Shown one piece after another: positions 45,382-55,819 of a DNA stretch of 64,000 nt; position 1 is the stretch's first letter; each line of letters opens with the position of its first letter. The stretch is from Macrolepiota albuminosa (taxonomy: Eukaryota; Basidiomycota; Agaricomycetes; Agaricales; Agaricaceae). The DNA lies in assembly GCA_027475525.1 (NCBI GenBank), contig JAMWFC010000009.1, forward strand, positions 310,001 to 374,000, given 5' to 3'. A model generated the notes under the pieces. That model worked only from the letters and a program-made list of their open reading frames with translations, did not search any database and was not told the DNA's origin. Both the position numbers and the translations under genes were made by a program.

Positions 45382-47130
45382 ATGCCGCGTCACGTTATGG
45401 ATCCCATTGTTCACGAATTGACTTCGAATTCTCTGCAGTTCGCGAAGTTCAATGGGACCAATTATCACGTTTGGTCGGACAACATGAAAGCTGCCCTGCA
45501 AGAAAAGTCATTGTGGGGAGTTGTGTCTGGTCGTGACAAGTGCCCACCTGAGCTTCCCAGTGAATACCCAGGTCTATTGACGACAATTTGTCCAACACCG
45601 GGCATTCCTCCTGTCACTGTTCGAAAGGATGGTCAAGAATTGCTTGATGTACTACAATCGAGGGGCTACCAGGCATGGGAACGAGCCAACGACAGATTTG
45701 ATCGGTGGCTCAGCAAAGACCATGATGCAAGGGTGTTAATTCGAAACGCAATCGAGTATACCCAACGCAAATCAATTCTCAATCTCAAAAATTCAAAAGC
45801 AATCTGGGATCACCTGCATAAATGCTATGTTGATCAGCAACGTGGGGTAATCGTCCATTGCTGTTATCAGCAATTATATGCCAAGAAATGGGACGGACAT
45901 ACCTCCATGTGTGATCACATATGTTTTTACTTGAATGTACGACGCCGATTCATCGAAGCAGATCATAAAGTCGATGACTATGTGATCATAAACGCAATTC
46001 TGCTTTCGTTGCCAATTTCCCCCACGTGGGAAGTCATAAAACAAAACTTGCTGTATCGCGGCAATGCGCTGACTTTGGATAATGTGTCTGTGGAGTTAAT
46101 GTCAGCCTTCGAGCGCATCACTCTCGAAGACAATTGAACGACCGAATCATTGGCTTTTACGTCGGAAGGAGACCAGTTTTCGAGTGGGAGTAAACCGGAT
46201 ACGAAATCTACGAAAACAAAGATAAAATCTAATCGCGAATCCAATCCTGATGACGTACGTCATAATTGCGGCGAGAAGGGTCATTGGAGCCCTAAATGTC
46301 CAAAGCCGAGGAAATCTAGAGGCGTCGGAAATGCCAATATACCTATCAATGAGGTCCAAAATCAAAGGCGCGAAATTGGACAAGTACCAGTGGTCCCAAG
46401 CGACGAAAATTCGACCGGTTTACTGCTCGCCAGTGCGGCATCTTGTCATATGATAGCCGACCAATCATTTTTCACTGAATATCGTGAAACCGACAATCAG
46501 CATATCTTGGTTGGTGGTCTACACAAAGAACCCGTATCTGGAATGGGCTCCATCGTTTTTAGGACCTATTCTCCCACTGGTGCTAACGAAATACAACTTC
46601 GTGATGTTCTTCATATCCCAAACTTGGGTGCGAACTTGATTAGTCTGGGGCTCTTGCAACGTGCCGGCGCTACTATCGAAGGTCTTCAATTTGGACTTCG
46701 TCTATCTCGGAATGATAAAGAATTCTTGCGGGCAAATCTTGTTGGTACTCACGGTACATTATATCGAATTGAATGCACGAAAGTTGGCCACTACGACAAT
46801 CAAGTTGCATTCATCGCGAGTGAATCGACCATGCGACTATGACATTGTCGATTTCGTCATATCAGCCCTCGTGTCATCAAATCGATGATTGATAAAGACC
46901 TTGTAACAGGGCTTAAAATCAACTCACCTCGCAAATTCGATCATTTATGTAGTGGTTGTATCCATGGAAAGTCGAGCTATCGAACACCTCGTTTGCTATA
47001 ATGCCACTTACACCTAAAATCGAGCTTACCAGCCATCTCCTAACCATAGTACAAACTGCCCTGCATCCAGTCCCTCTGCGTAAAATAGGGTCCGTATACA
47101 AATGGTATCAATATCTTCCAGACCCTGTTA
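45382..47130 (+). mobile_element. Ty1/copia relic (Gag, protease, start of integrase)
   Basis: Gag of the UBN2/copia type from ATG 45382 (NGTNYHVWSDNMKAALQ) to TGA 46135-46137, the same frame continuing to TGA at 46840. The zinc knuckle reads VRHNCGEKGHWSPKC, its first Cys lost. A protease-like segment SAASCHMIADQ and the GAG-pre-integrase region (RFRHISPRVIKSMI, then CSGCIHGKSS) follow. RT and RNase H are absent and no LTR is recognised. Unrelated in sequence to the intact copia at 73-4952. Confidence 0.8.
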
Positions 47131-47189
47131 TTCGTCCCGTCTTCCTCAACACATTATGCATCTTCATTGTGGTATACTCAAACCAGACA

Positions 47190-47700
47190 GTATAACATCC
47201 TGCTTAATTCCAGTCAATTATCTAAAGGTGGCCATCTTCATCCACATAAATGTTTCGGAGATTGAGATCCTGAGGCGTTAGTATAAGCGGTTCAGAATCA
47301 TCAAAATGTTCTTTCCCTCTAAAATTCCCAGAGGGTATTTCTTTTGGTTTATGCCATTATCGCTGCCACTCATTGAAGAAGTTTGAAAGCTCAGGGTATG
47401 AGGTGAATGGACCATGATGAGACTGTACTGCGTCGAAAACAGGTCATTCGCAAACGTGAGGTCCTTGCACACTGAGTGAACCGGGTGGTGACTTCATACT
47501 TTTAAATGTCATCATAAGTACTTTTAAGCAACGCAGCTGATGAATGTAAAGCCACGTATTAGATATCGAGTATTTACTTACTTTAACACGCTTCTCGAGA
47601 GCCCGATGGCACCCCACTGTAATTCTGGTCACGAATCGTGAACAAACAGTCTGATGAGGAACGTTGGACATTGCTTCTCCCTGAGGTATATCAGTGAATC
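47190..47700 (-). pseudogene. APH-fold phosphotransferase-like pseudogene, second copy
   Basis: Minus-strand translation gives SYPELSNFFNEWQR, then FDDSEPLILTPQDLNLRN and IYVDEDGHL followed by stop codons where Trp residues of the catalytic and DW segments would stand. It aligns clearly with the pseudogene at 9013-9870. Multiple stops and frame changes make it non-functional. Confidence 0.7.
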
Positions 47701-48587
47701 CCGTGAGTCGGTATGTAATAAATTCCTATATTGTGACAGTATTTCTTCAATTAGGCGACAAATGTATGGTCGTGAAAATCGGCGGTTATACGCGCGGTCA
47801 AGCTGGAAAGGATCATCCAGCTGCGTGTTGTTGAAGGACTAAAGGTTGGTGATAGCGTCATCAAATTGCTAGCGTCTGTCTTGGAGAAAAGTTCGCTCCG
47901 TAGTTCACATTCATTTCGACTTGTGTTCATCGCTCTTGGTTTTAGATATTTACTGCAGTTGCTTACACATGCATCAATATCGGCACAACTGGCTCGCCGA
48001 ACCTGAATTGAGCCAGCCCTGAGGATATCGAGGACTTGTGAGTTGCAAAGACAGGTGTTAGTAGTTTTCAGAGACTTAACTATGGTAAGGTATGTATGAC
48101 AGCATGTCCCATTTTTGATCTCCGTATATTTAATGCTCAATGCTCTCGCGAAACACGTGGCAGGTGTGTCGTTGGCATCATACGTGAACTTTGTCCCTGC
48201 TGCAAAGTGGTCAATAGATGAAATCGCGAATCAACGACACGGCGAGTGTTCCTCCCTACAAGTTAGCCTAAGTGTCACTACATCCGTCAGGAACTATTTG
48301 AAATGAACAGAATTACCTAATGTGCACTCTTTAACGAGACGACACTTTGTTGAAACTAGTGATGAGCCTGGAAAGCTTCCCGTTGGCAGGCAATAGTGTA
48401 GGAGCGAAGAAGTTAACCAAGGTCGTCAGTTAGATACAAGTTTATATAGATACAGTCCCTATAGCGTCATGAAAGTGGTCATATAAATCATGATGATCGT
48501 AAGTCCCATAAACTGTCCGAATCCAGGAAAGAAGGAAAAATTCTTAGCACTCATCTGTCATCTCCAGACAGACTCAGTGTCGAATGA
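47701..48587. other. No gene supported
   Basis: Only short frames without motifs. The left part may belong to the upstream end of the phosphotransferase relic; the right part is the 3' flank of the CorA-like gene. Confidence 0.4.
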
Positions 48588-51039
48588 TCATGAGGGCGGC
48601 ACATCCTTGGTCGTCATAGGTATGTTCTCGTTATACTGCCTACTGTCCTTGTAATTGAGGAGGTTGAGACAGAGTTGCACAGGCCAGCCTAGACGTGTGA
48701 AGAGACTTGTCCCTTCAGGATAGATATTCTTGCTTTGAAAGGTGACGACGACCCATATAGTAATCAACGTAAGTGGAATGGCGACTTCAAAATAGTGAGC
48801 GAGCGTTCCAAGGGTGTCAGGGACGAGATCATTGATATTCATGCCGAAAACCGCCTGATAAAATGTGGGATGAGGATCTCGCCATCACTGTAATAAGACA
48901 TGCATACAGCGACGAAGGACGAAGGCAAGAATATCATGGTGAGATAGGCAATTTGCTTCATCTGTCTGAAGGTTAAGTATTGAGAAGTAGTGTATATCCT
49001 GTTTCTCCTACCGCTAAAGCAGATGCAAGTAATTAACAAAAGATAATTATATCAGAGGGAATCGACGTACCTGCACTATCCTTGACGGCAGCTTCCGTCA
49101 TTCGTTGCATCCGCTTACTATCCTGAATGTTGACACTGCTAAACACCTATCTTTATGTAAAAAGCAGCTCCTGAGTAACAGAAGTAGAGTCTGACAAGAT
49201 TCATGACATTCTTCAAGCGTCTGTCCTGCATTTTGCAACCCAACTCCAGTCGATCAATTTCGCTCAGTAGATTATCGCATTCCCTAACCAACAGCTTTGC
49301 GCTGTAGTCCCGTTCGTTTTGTGAGACCGAATCCATGGCAGGATTATACGTCCTCTTTATGAACTCCACTGTTTTCTGGAAATCTTCCAAGAGAGATGAA
49401 TAGTGGAGATGGTGGGCGCGAATGACATGGAGTTCTTGAGTAAGTATCATGTCGTTAGTCGAAATGACTTTAGTTTCCTGAGAAGAACATCAGTGTTCAA
49501 CCATGACCAACAACTTTAACTCAAAATACTAACCAGCCAACAAATGTGGTTATAAAGATGCTCAAGGGCCTCGTCCCAGGCGTACAGAGCATGCCAAACG
49601 AAAGTCAGAAGTACAAAAGTGGGATCTGGCGACTTCTGGAAGATCAACTGCCAGTACACGCTCTGGCCTGCATATCGAATCCGATCGCGAAGGTAACTAG
49701 CCTCAGTTACAGGGTGGTATGGCATACTTGGGTGATAGGAAATGATTGTACTACCATCATCGTTTCTCCTAATAAGGTGAACGGATAGCAAGTCTAAGAC
49801 AAGGACTCGCCGCTCTAGACAGCAAGTGAATCCAAAGTAATGACTTGTTTTCTAAAAGAACACGCACTGGATCGTAATCGCAAAGGGGCTTGAGTATCAA
49901 TCATCTGCTCAGCTATAATCGGTATTAGTGATAGGTTGCCCTTTATAAAAGGAACTGCGCACTGAGAGTCAGGCGGTCCTCAATCGACTCAATCGAGGAG
50001 AGAGACTCTGTCGACTGCGACCCTTTTTTATTATACAGTCCATCCATTGACTTGAGGAACGTCAGCGTGATAGTAATATCTAAAAGCCGGAAATGTCAAT
50101 GAAAGCGCGGCCTTCGTAAACGTAGAACTCACGATCTCCTTCGCCAGCGACGGGCCGTTCTTGGTACCGTGATGGAATCCAGTTGAGAGAAGATGACCAG
50201 AAGAATGGTTCTATATCGTACCTTGATGCTGTAATTAGTGGCTGAATAGAGGCTAGACTGTTACTAGTTAGAGAAAAACCCACTTTGTTCCGAGCATTTG
50301 AAGAACCGGGCCGGACAAGTTCTCCAAGAACAGTGCCCGTACTCGCAGATTTTTAGGCCTCTACAACATTTGTTGAGCCATATGTAAGGAAACGGCCAAC
50401 AGAGATTAAGCCACTCGTTCAGAGTACATCGGACATACCTCGGCTTGACTAATGCGATTCCACGACACACTCTCCTTGCCTTCCTCCATCTCAGCTACAC
50501 CAGGACTTGTGAAGAGTCCCTCATTGTTAACATCGACGTGGTAGACTCTACACGGGGCAGCCCTGTTGTAATTAACAATCGCATCAGAAATCTTGCTCTT
50601 CTCAACCTGTGTGGTTGTCCAATTCGGGTAAAGGGACTGTGGGTATTCCCTCCAACAACCACCACGTTGATTACACGTTGTATGGTCACATTCATCTGGA
50701 ACAGGAGGCTTTTCAGACTCCAACTGCTCAGGATCGATATCTAAACAACACAGCATAGTATTAGTTAATGGCACTGAAAGGTGATGAAGAAACAAACCGT
50801 CGTGGATGTCTACCCATGGCCATGGAGCAGAAGGAGCGGCATGGCGATGCGAAGGTATTGGTAGACGTTTCTTTTCCTCTTCGAAAGCTTTTGTATAATT
50901 GGGGCAGAAGGAGCGGCATGGCGATGCGAAGGTATTGGTAGACGTTTCTTTTCCTCTTCGAAAGCTTTTGTATAATTGGGCGATGTTTCCGGTGAAGGCC
51001 CGATAACGGTGGCATGGCACCGGTGAGCTTTGAGTTCAT
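48588..51039 (-). CDS. CorA-like Mg2+ transporter, 566 aa
   Basis: Exons (minus): 51039-51021, 50887-50798, 50740-50439, 50360-50284, 50221-50133, 50079-49963, 49912-49868, 49814-49534, 49477-49196, 49146-49071, 49013-49012, 48961-48908, 48854-48588; 1,701 nt in frame. The C-terminus has two membrane segments (MKQIAYLTMIFLPSSFVAAV and LTLITIWVVVTF) with the selectivity motif GMN between them (VFGMNIND), defining the CorA/MIT family. Upstream are conserved SSLNWIPSRYQ and a long helical region (RECDNLLSEIDRLELGCKMQ). One exon is only 2 nt. The first intron appears 133 nt long because of a 77-bp duplication (50827-50980); it would be 56 nt with one copy. Divergent from the permease gene at 51558. 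Ion specificity is inferred from family. Confidence 0.85.
50827..50980. repeat. Perfect 77-bp tandem duplication (6 of 6)
   Basis: Copies at 50827-50903 and 50904-50980, identical; spans the first intron/second exon of the CorA-like gene. Confidence 0.95.
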
Positions 51040-51557
51040 GGGAAGAGAGATGACCGTAGAACAAGAGGAAGATGCCTTAGTATGAGAGTTGAAGGGAGCC
51101 AGAAGACATGGAGAAAGCAAGCGTTTTCTTCAGGCACTGTAGCGCTAAAGGACCCGGGTTCGCTTCCAAGGGTTGACCGATATGATGGGATCAACGATTT
51201 TCTTTGACATGGCAACACGTTGATGATATCTCCAAAAGATATGTAGCAGAGAAACAATGAGTAAATCCCTTCTTTTGTTGTGTAACTTGATCAAGTAAAT
51301 CGAATCGAATTTGCAAAAGCTGTATCAACCTCAGTATTATCGGAATAAAATCGGGAGGCATGACACCCATGATGGCATCAGGTACATAATCGCCATTTCG
51401 AGGAGAGAGAGGTTGTTTTTCCACGCCCAGACCTTGAGGTGTACAGGTTTTTCACGAAGGCCCTGTTCAGTGGCAACAGAAAGGGAAGTCGGCGCTTCCG
51501 CGACCGCGAGTCACATTCTAATCCAAAGGGAACAATTCGGTGGCCTACTTATTCAGC

Positions 51558-53233
51558 ATGATTGATCGATTTTCAATTGTAACTCTTGTCTTCTTCCTCC
51601 TCTCCGCCATATTCGTAATCCACCCCGTTTCCTTCTCAATATGTTTGCCTCGCTTTGGACGCCGTCGAGTCTGTATCAACCTCACAACTGCTCCAATTAT
51701 CGCAATTGCCATTCTTTGGGCAGCACAGTGTCTCGGCGCTACTCAAATACGAAACGGAATTGTTGGAACCGGTGTGTAGACCATTGTGGCGGATTGTCAG
51801 AGAAGACACTGATTTCTCATATGATAGATGACATCAAGCCATACAACATCTTGATTCTCTTCATTACTTTGGCCTACATGGCGATAACCTTGGACATTAC
51901 CGGGATCTTGCAAGCCGCCGCCTACTGGGTTAGCAACAAGGGGGGCTCACACACCCGCAGGTTGTTCTTCTATTTCTACGCCATGCTTACCGTCATCAGT
52001 ATGTTGCTGGGGAACGATCCTGTCATTCTCTCTGGAACGGCTTTCCTTGTATATTACACTACTGCCGTTAAACTTGAACCACTGCCTTGGTTGATGTCCG
52101 AGTTCGCTGCTGCTAATACATCAAGCATGGTCCTGTTTGTTGGCAATCCCACCAATGTCGTCATTTGTGAGGGCTTCCTTGTCAATAACGCCGCATTCAC
52201 TGCGTACACGATCCTCCCCTTTCTCGCATGTTCGGTGTCGTGTTTCTTCGCACTGTTCGTTCAGTTCCGCTCCGAGAAACATCTCCCACGCAAAATTCTT
52301 CGGCCCACCCATCTCAACCCTCGTGACGTCCTTCGCGATCCAATTGGTGCCTTGGTCGGCAGCTTCGTCCTTGGTAGCTGCCTTGTCGTCATCATCATTG
52401 TTAGTTTCTTCAAGGTTGATGTTTGGAAAATCAGCTTGCCCTTTGCAGGCGCAAAACTTATATTTGACCTTGCATGGGATCACTATCGCTTCTCCACAAG
52501 ACAATTTCATACTGAAAAACTTCAACTTCACGATCACCCGACTGGCCCTGGGGACGAAGATGAAGCGATTGTTTCACGACTCGATGTAGTGATGCCCCAT
52601 ACCAGCGGTGAAGGCCCTTCCATGACAAACAGCACTGATATGACTCAAAAAGACCCAATAACCGATGGACTTGTGTCGTTTCAACAGTATACCAAAAAGA
52701 AATGGGTTATATTCGCAAATCACTTCCCTACATTGGCTACAGCTCTCCCACGATTACCTTTTGCCCTCATTCCGTTTGCTTTCTCCCAGTTCATCCTCAT
52801 TGAGGGTCTTTCACATCAAGGCTGGATTGAACTCTTCGCCGGTTGGCTTGCCAAGGCAACCCATGATGGCCAGATGCATCCCACAATATGGCTTATCGGC
52901 GTGCTGGGCGTCCTTCTCTGTAATCTCGCAGGTACTAATATAGGTGCCACGATCCTCCTAACAAAGATTGTCCGCGCAGTGCCCAACTTTCCCAAAGACA
53001 GTATGCGCGCAGCTGCTATAGCTTTAGCCGTCGCAAGTAACATCGGCGCCGTAAGCTTTGTATTCTCTGCCAGCTTAGCAGGTCTTCTGTGGCACAATAT
53101 ACTGCGCCAGAAAGGCATTGCGCATATCGGCCAGTGGAGATTTGCATTTTGGAACCTGTTACCGCTAGCTACAATGACGTCTTTCGGACTCGCAGTTGTT
53201 TCTGCAGAGATGGCCGTTCTCTATCGGCGGTGA
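51558..53233 (+). CDS. ArsB/CitMHS-type permease, 539 aa
   Basis: Exons 51558-51771 and 51828-53233 (56-nt intron). Polytopic membrane protein with about ten to twelve hydrophobic segments in two halves, separated by a hydrophilic loop near residues 300-360 (DEDEAIVSRL to ITDGLVSFQQY). Conserved half-repeat motifs LGNDPVILSGTAFLVYY/SSMVLFVGNPTNVVI and CNLAGTNIGATILLTKIVR are those of the ion-transporter superfamily members ArsB (arsenite), CitMHS and NhaD. Substrate cannot be told from sequence. Start ATG 51558 gives a hydrophobic N-terminal helix directly. Confidence 0.85.
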
Positions 53234-53406
53234 TACGAATTCATACCCAAAAAGCCCTCCCGCTGATAGATTTTGTACATTGCTAAGTGTATATACCAAA
53301 GGAATTGGAATTGTCAGCATATCACAAGTGTTCTTGTCACGTGACAGCGCCAGCACTGAACTATATCACGTTCCACCACAAGGTGCTACGCATCGTCATC
53401 TCCAAG

Positions 53407-53901
53407 ATGTCCACCAAATTTGACGATCCTCGTGACTCGGCTTTAGAAACCCCTGAAATCTTTCCCTATACTTGGCACAAGGAAAATGCTGCTGGTGCGT
53501 CGGTGGTTGTCTAAGGTTGTCCTTCAGCTTCATGTATCTACCACGTCTAGACGTCTTTAACTCTACAGGAATGTTCCTGTCTGGTTTGATTGTTGTTACT
53601 CGTAATAGGTATATTTATATCTTTGCGACATCTCAAGTCGTGGACTATCATGACATCTATATACCAGGTATATGGCATGGGGCTCAGTGGTGTTCGCGGT
53701 GTCCGCATTGATAAATTCGCATCCACTTCGTGCAAAGGAGGCTGGTTTTCAGGGTTGGTCTACAGTCTTGTGAGTTCGATATCATATGCAACGCGGTAGC
53801 TACAGCTAACCACCTGCGTTCCTCGTAGCCTCTGTCTTTCTGCGATGTTTGCATCGTACTTCCCTCTTTTCGTGATAACGAACCCTGTGACAAAAAAGTA
53901 G
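53407..53901 (+). CDS. Asterix-like ER protein (PAT complex subunit), 100 aa
   Basis: Exons 53407-53494, 53569-53608, 53668-53769, 53829-53901 (303 nt, phases consistent). The spliced protein has a short hydrophilic N-terminus followed by the pattern NAAGMFLSGLIVVTRNRYMA, then WGSVVFAVSALINSHPLRAK and a third hydrophobic segment ending in KK. This fits the UPF0139/Asterix family. In animals Asterix works with CCDC47 in the PAT complex, an intramembrane chaperone that protects polar membrane helices at the ER translocon. Family assignment is from remembered pattern, not a search. Each exon alone is too short for ORF finding. Confidence 0.7.
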
Positions 53902-54413
53902 AAATGATTGCAGTATCTGCACCATTAAGAAAGAGCGACGGGTACAATGAACTTCAATACATCCACCCCTGAGGCAGAACGTTGCTGCGGTCAGTCAGTT
54001 AAGCTAAGCGTTCTCTAATCATTAGACCCTTACCTACCGGCCATACAAGGAAATGAACACCTACTAATGGGTTACGCAATTGATAAGAGGCGCTGTAACA
54101 TTTCCTCTTGTGTGTTGCCTACATATAAGATGGTCTAGCATGACCCAGAGTAACGAACACACCCATTATCATTTGAAAACATATGATGCAATGCAGTTTC
54201 CTAACTCCACGCCCTGTATAGCGGCCGCGCGTCAGAAGCATGGGAACCATGATGCATAACGACTGCCTCAAATCTAAGTTACTCACATGGGCATACATCC
54301 CCGCTGCTTCTTTCTTCTTGGCTTAGACTCCAAGCTGTACGCTCTTTGTACGTTAATATGTGCTCATTCCCGAATTCTTCCTTGACTCCCCTACTCTTCC
54401 CCCGTTTTACAGT

Positions 54414-55452
54414 ATGATATCCCAGCTTATGCCGGCATCGTATCCTCCCGTCCTCGAGCTGCGCCCTTCAACAGTTATATCGGGCCTAGCCCCCGACTCA
54501 TATACGATCATCGCAGTCGCAAGCGCACGTATCTATCATGCCCAACTCGCGGCTAAGACTCCTGAATGGTTTTACTCGCGAATGAAAGGCACCCTCGTGT
54601 TTGGGCAAGACTGTGAGACTGGAGAGCGGTCTGGACAGAGACCGCCAGCTCCTATCGAGACTGGAAGCTATTGGTTTCGTCTCCTAGATCCAACGTCGGG
54701 CAAGCCAATTTGGATGTTTAAAATCCTTGCTGGGTTTGTATATGAGGTAGATAAACCTTTTTTTCATGTATTTCAGGGAAAGGTGAGCAATAGATCTCTT
54801 CTGTCTGGAGGAAGTGGTTGTGACAGCTTTCCAGAGCCGCCGATTTGGTTTCTTGTTTGAGGGTGATGATGAAGCTAGTATCCTTGCGAAGAAAGTGATC
54901 GCTCAAACGTGTCCTCCTCGTGCGTCCTTAACCACGTTGAGCAGAATTAATAGTGGACTGATACCTCCTTCAGGAGCCTCCAAAAATCGATCTTTGAGTT
55001 TTTCATTGAGAAGCAAGCCAACTCCTGACTGTAATCGGACATCGATACAGCCCTCGATGATTTCACTTCCTGCCGCAAACTCTTTCGTACATGTCGCTCA
55101 TGTTGGCCTTAATAAAGATGGCATCATTGAGGCCACTGCTGGGATCGATCCTTCATGGAGAGCCATACTCGAGGGCTATGGTCACTACGGGTTTGATGAG
55201 CCGATAAAGGTGCCGGAAAGGAAGATATCTTTCGGAGATGCATTCTGGCGAAAACGCGAGCGGGAAGGGAGCCACTCAAGAGCAGCTAGCACGACAGAAC
55301 TGTCCGAGCATCGTGGCTGTGAGTTTGCTAATTGAATCCCTCTATCTAATCTGACTGAAGATCCTAGTCATGAATCAAGAGAAGTTTCGACGTCGAATGC
55401 CCTCGCCGAGCTTTCCTATGGCATGAGTCGTTTTCCGTATTTACCACACTGA
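54414..55452 (+). CDS. WH1-CRIB protein (WASP-like without VCA), 314 aa
   Basis: Exons 54414-54782, 54835-55318, 55361-55452 (945 nt). The N-terminal half resembles the WH1/EVH1 fold of fungal WASP homologues (ETGSYWFRLLDPTSGKPIWM, FVYEVDKPFFHVFQGK, RRFGFLFEGDDEA). Further on, ISLPAANSFVHVAHVG is a good match to the CRIB consensus that binds GTP-loaded Cdc42/Rac. There is no proline-rich region and no C-terminal verprolin/central/acidic segment, so it should bind verprolin-like partners and Rho GTPases but not activate Arp2/3. The start could lie in an upstream exon, since a TTTTACAG acceptor-like sequence abuts the ATG. Confidence 0.75.
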
Positions 55453-55819
55453 TGTGATTTTCCTTTGTCTTGTGCGCCGCCCTAATCCCGATTCATTACG
55501 GACTTTGTTTCATAAGATTGGAGCGTTATCACAGCTCTGACTCCATCCATCCACTTACTCCTCATGTGTACTTGAGCTTTGAATGTAAACGCTATATATA
55601 CATTAGATAATCCGCTACTAATAATAGAGCCTTTGCAGTTTGCAAAAATCCTAGTGAGCATAGACGAAATAATGACCTAGATTAAGCGTCTGTTATTCCT
55701 AGGTACTTCGTGTTTCAGGATATAAGCTTTTTCTCTCAACTAATAATTTGTACTAGTACATGTCCAAAGGTCCAACCTGTGTAATCTCTCTTTACGGCAC
55801 AAACTCGTAGCCACTCTGA

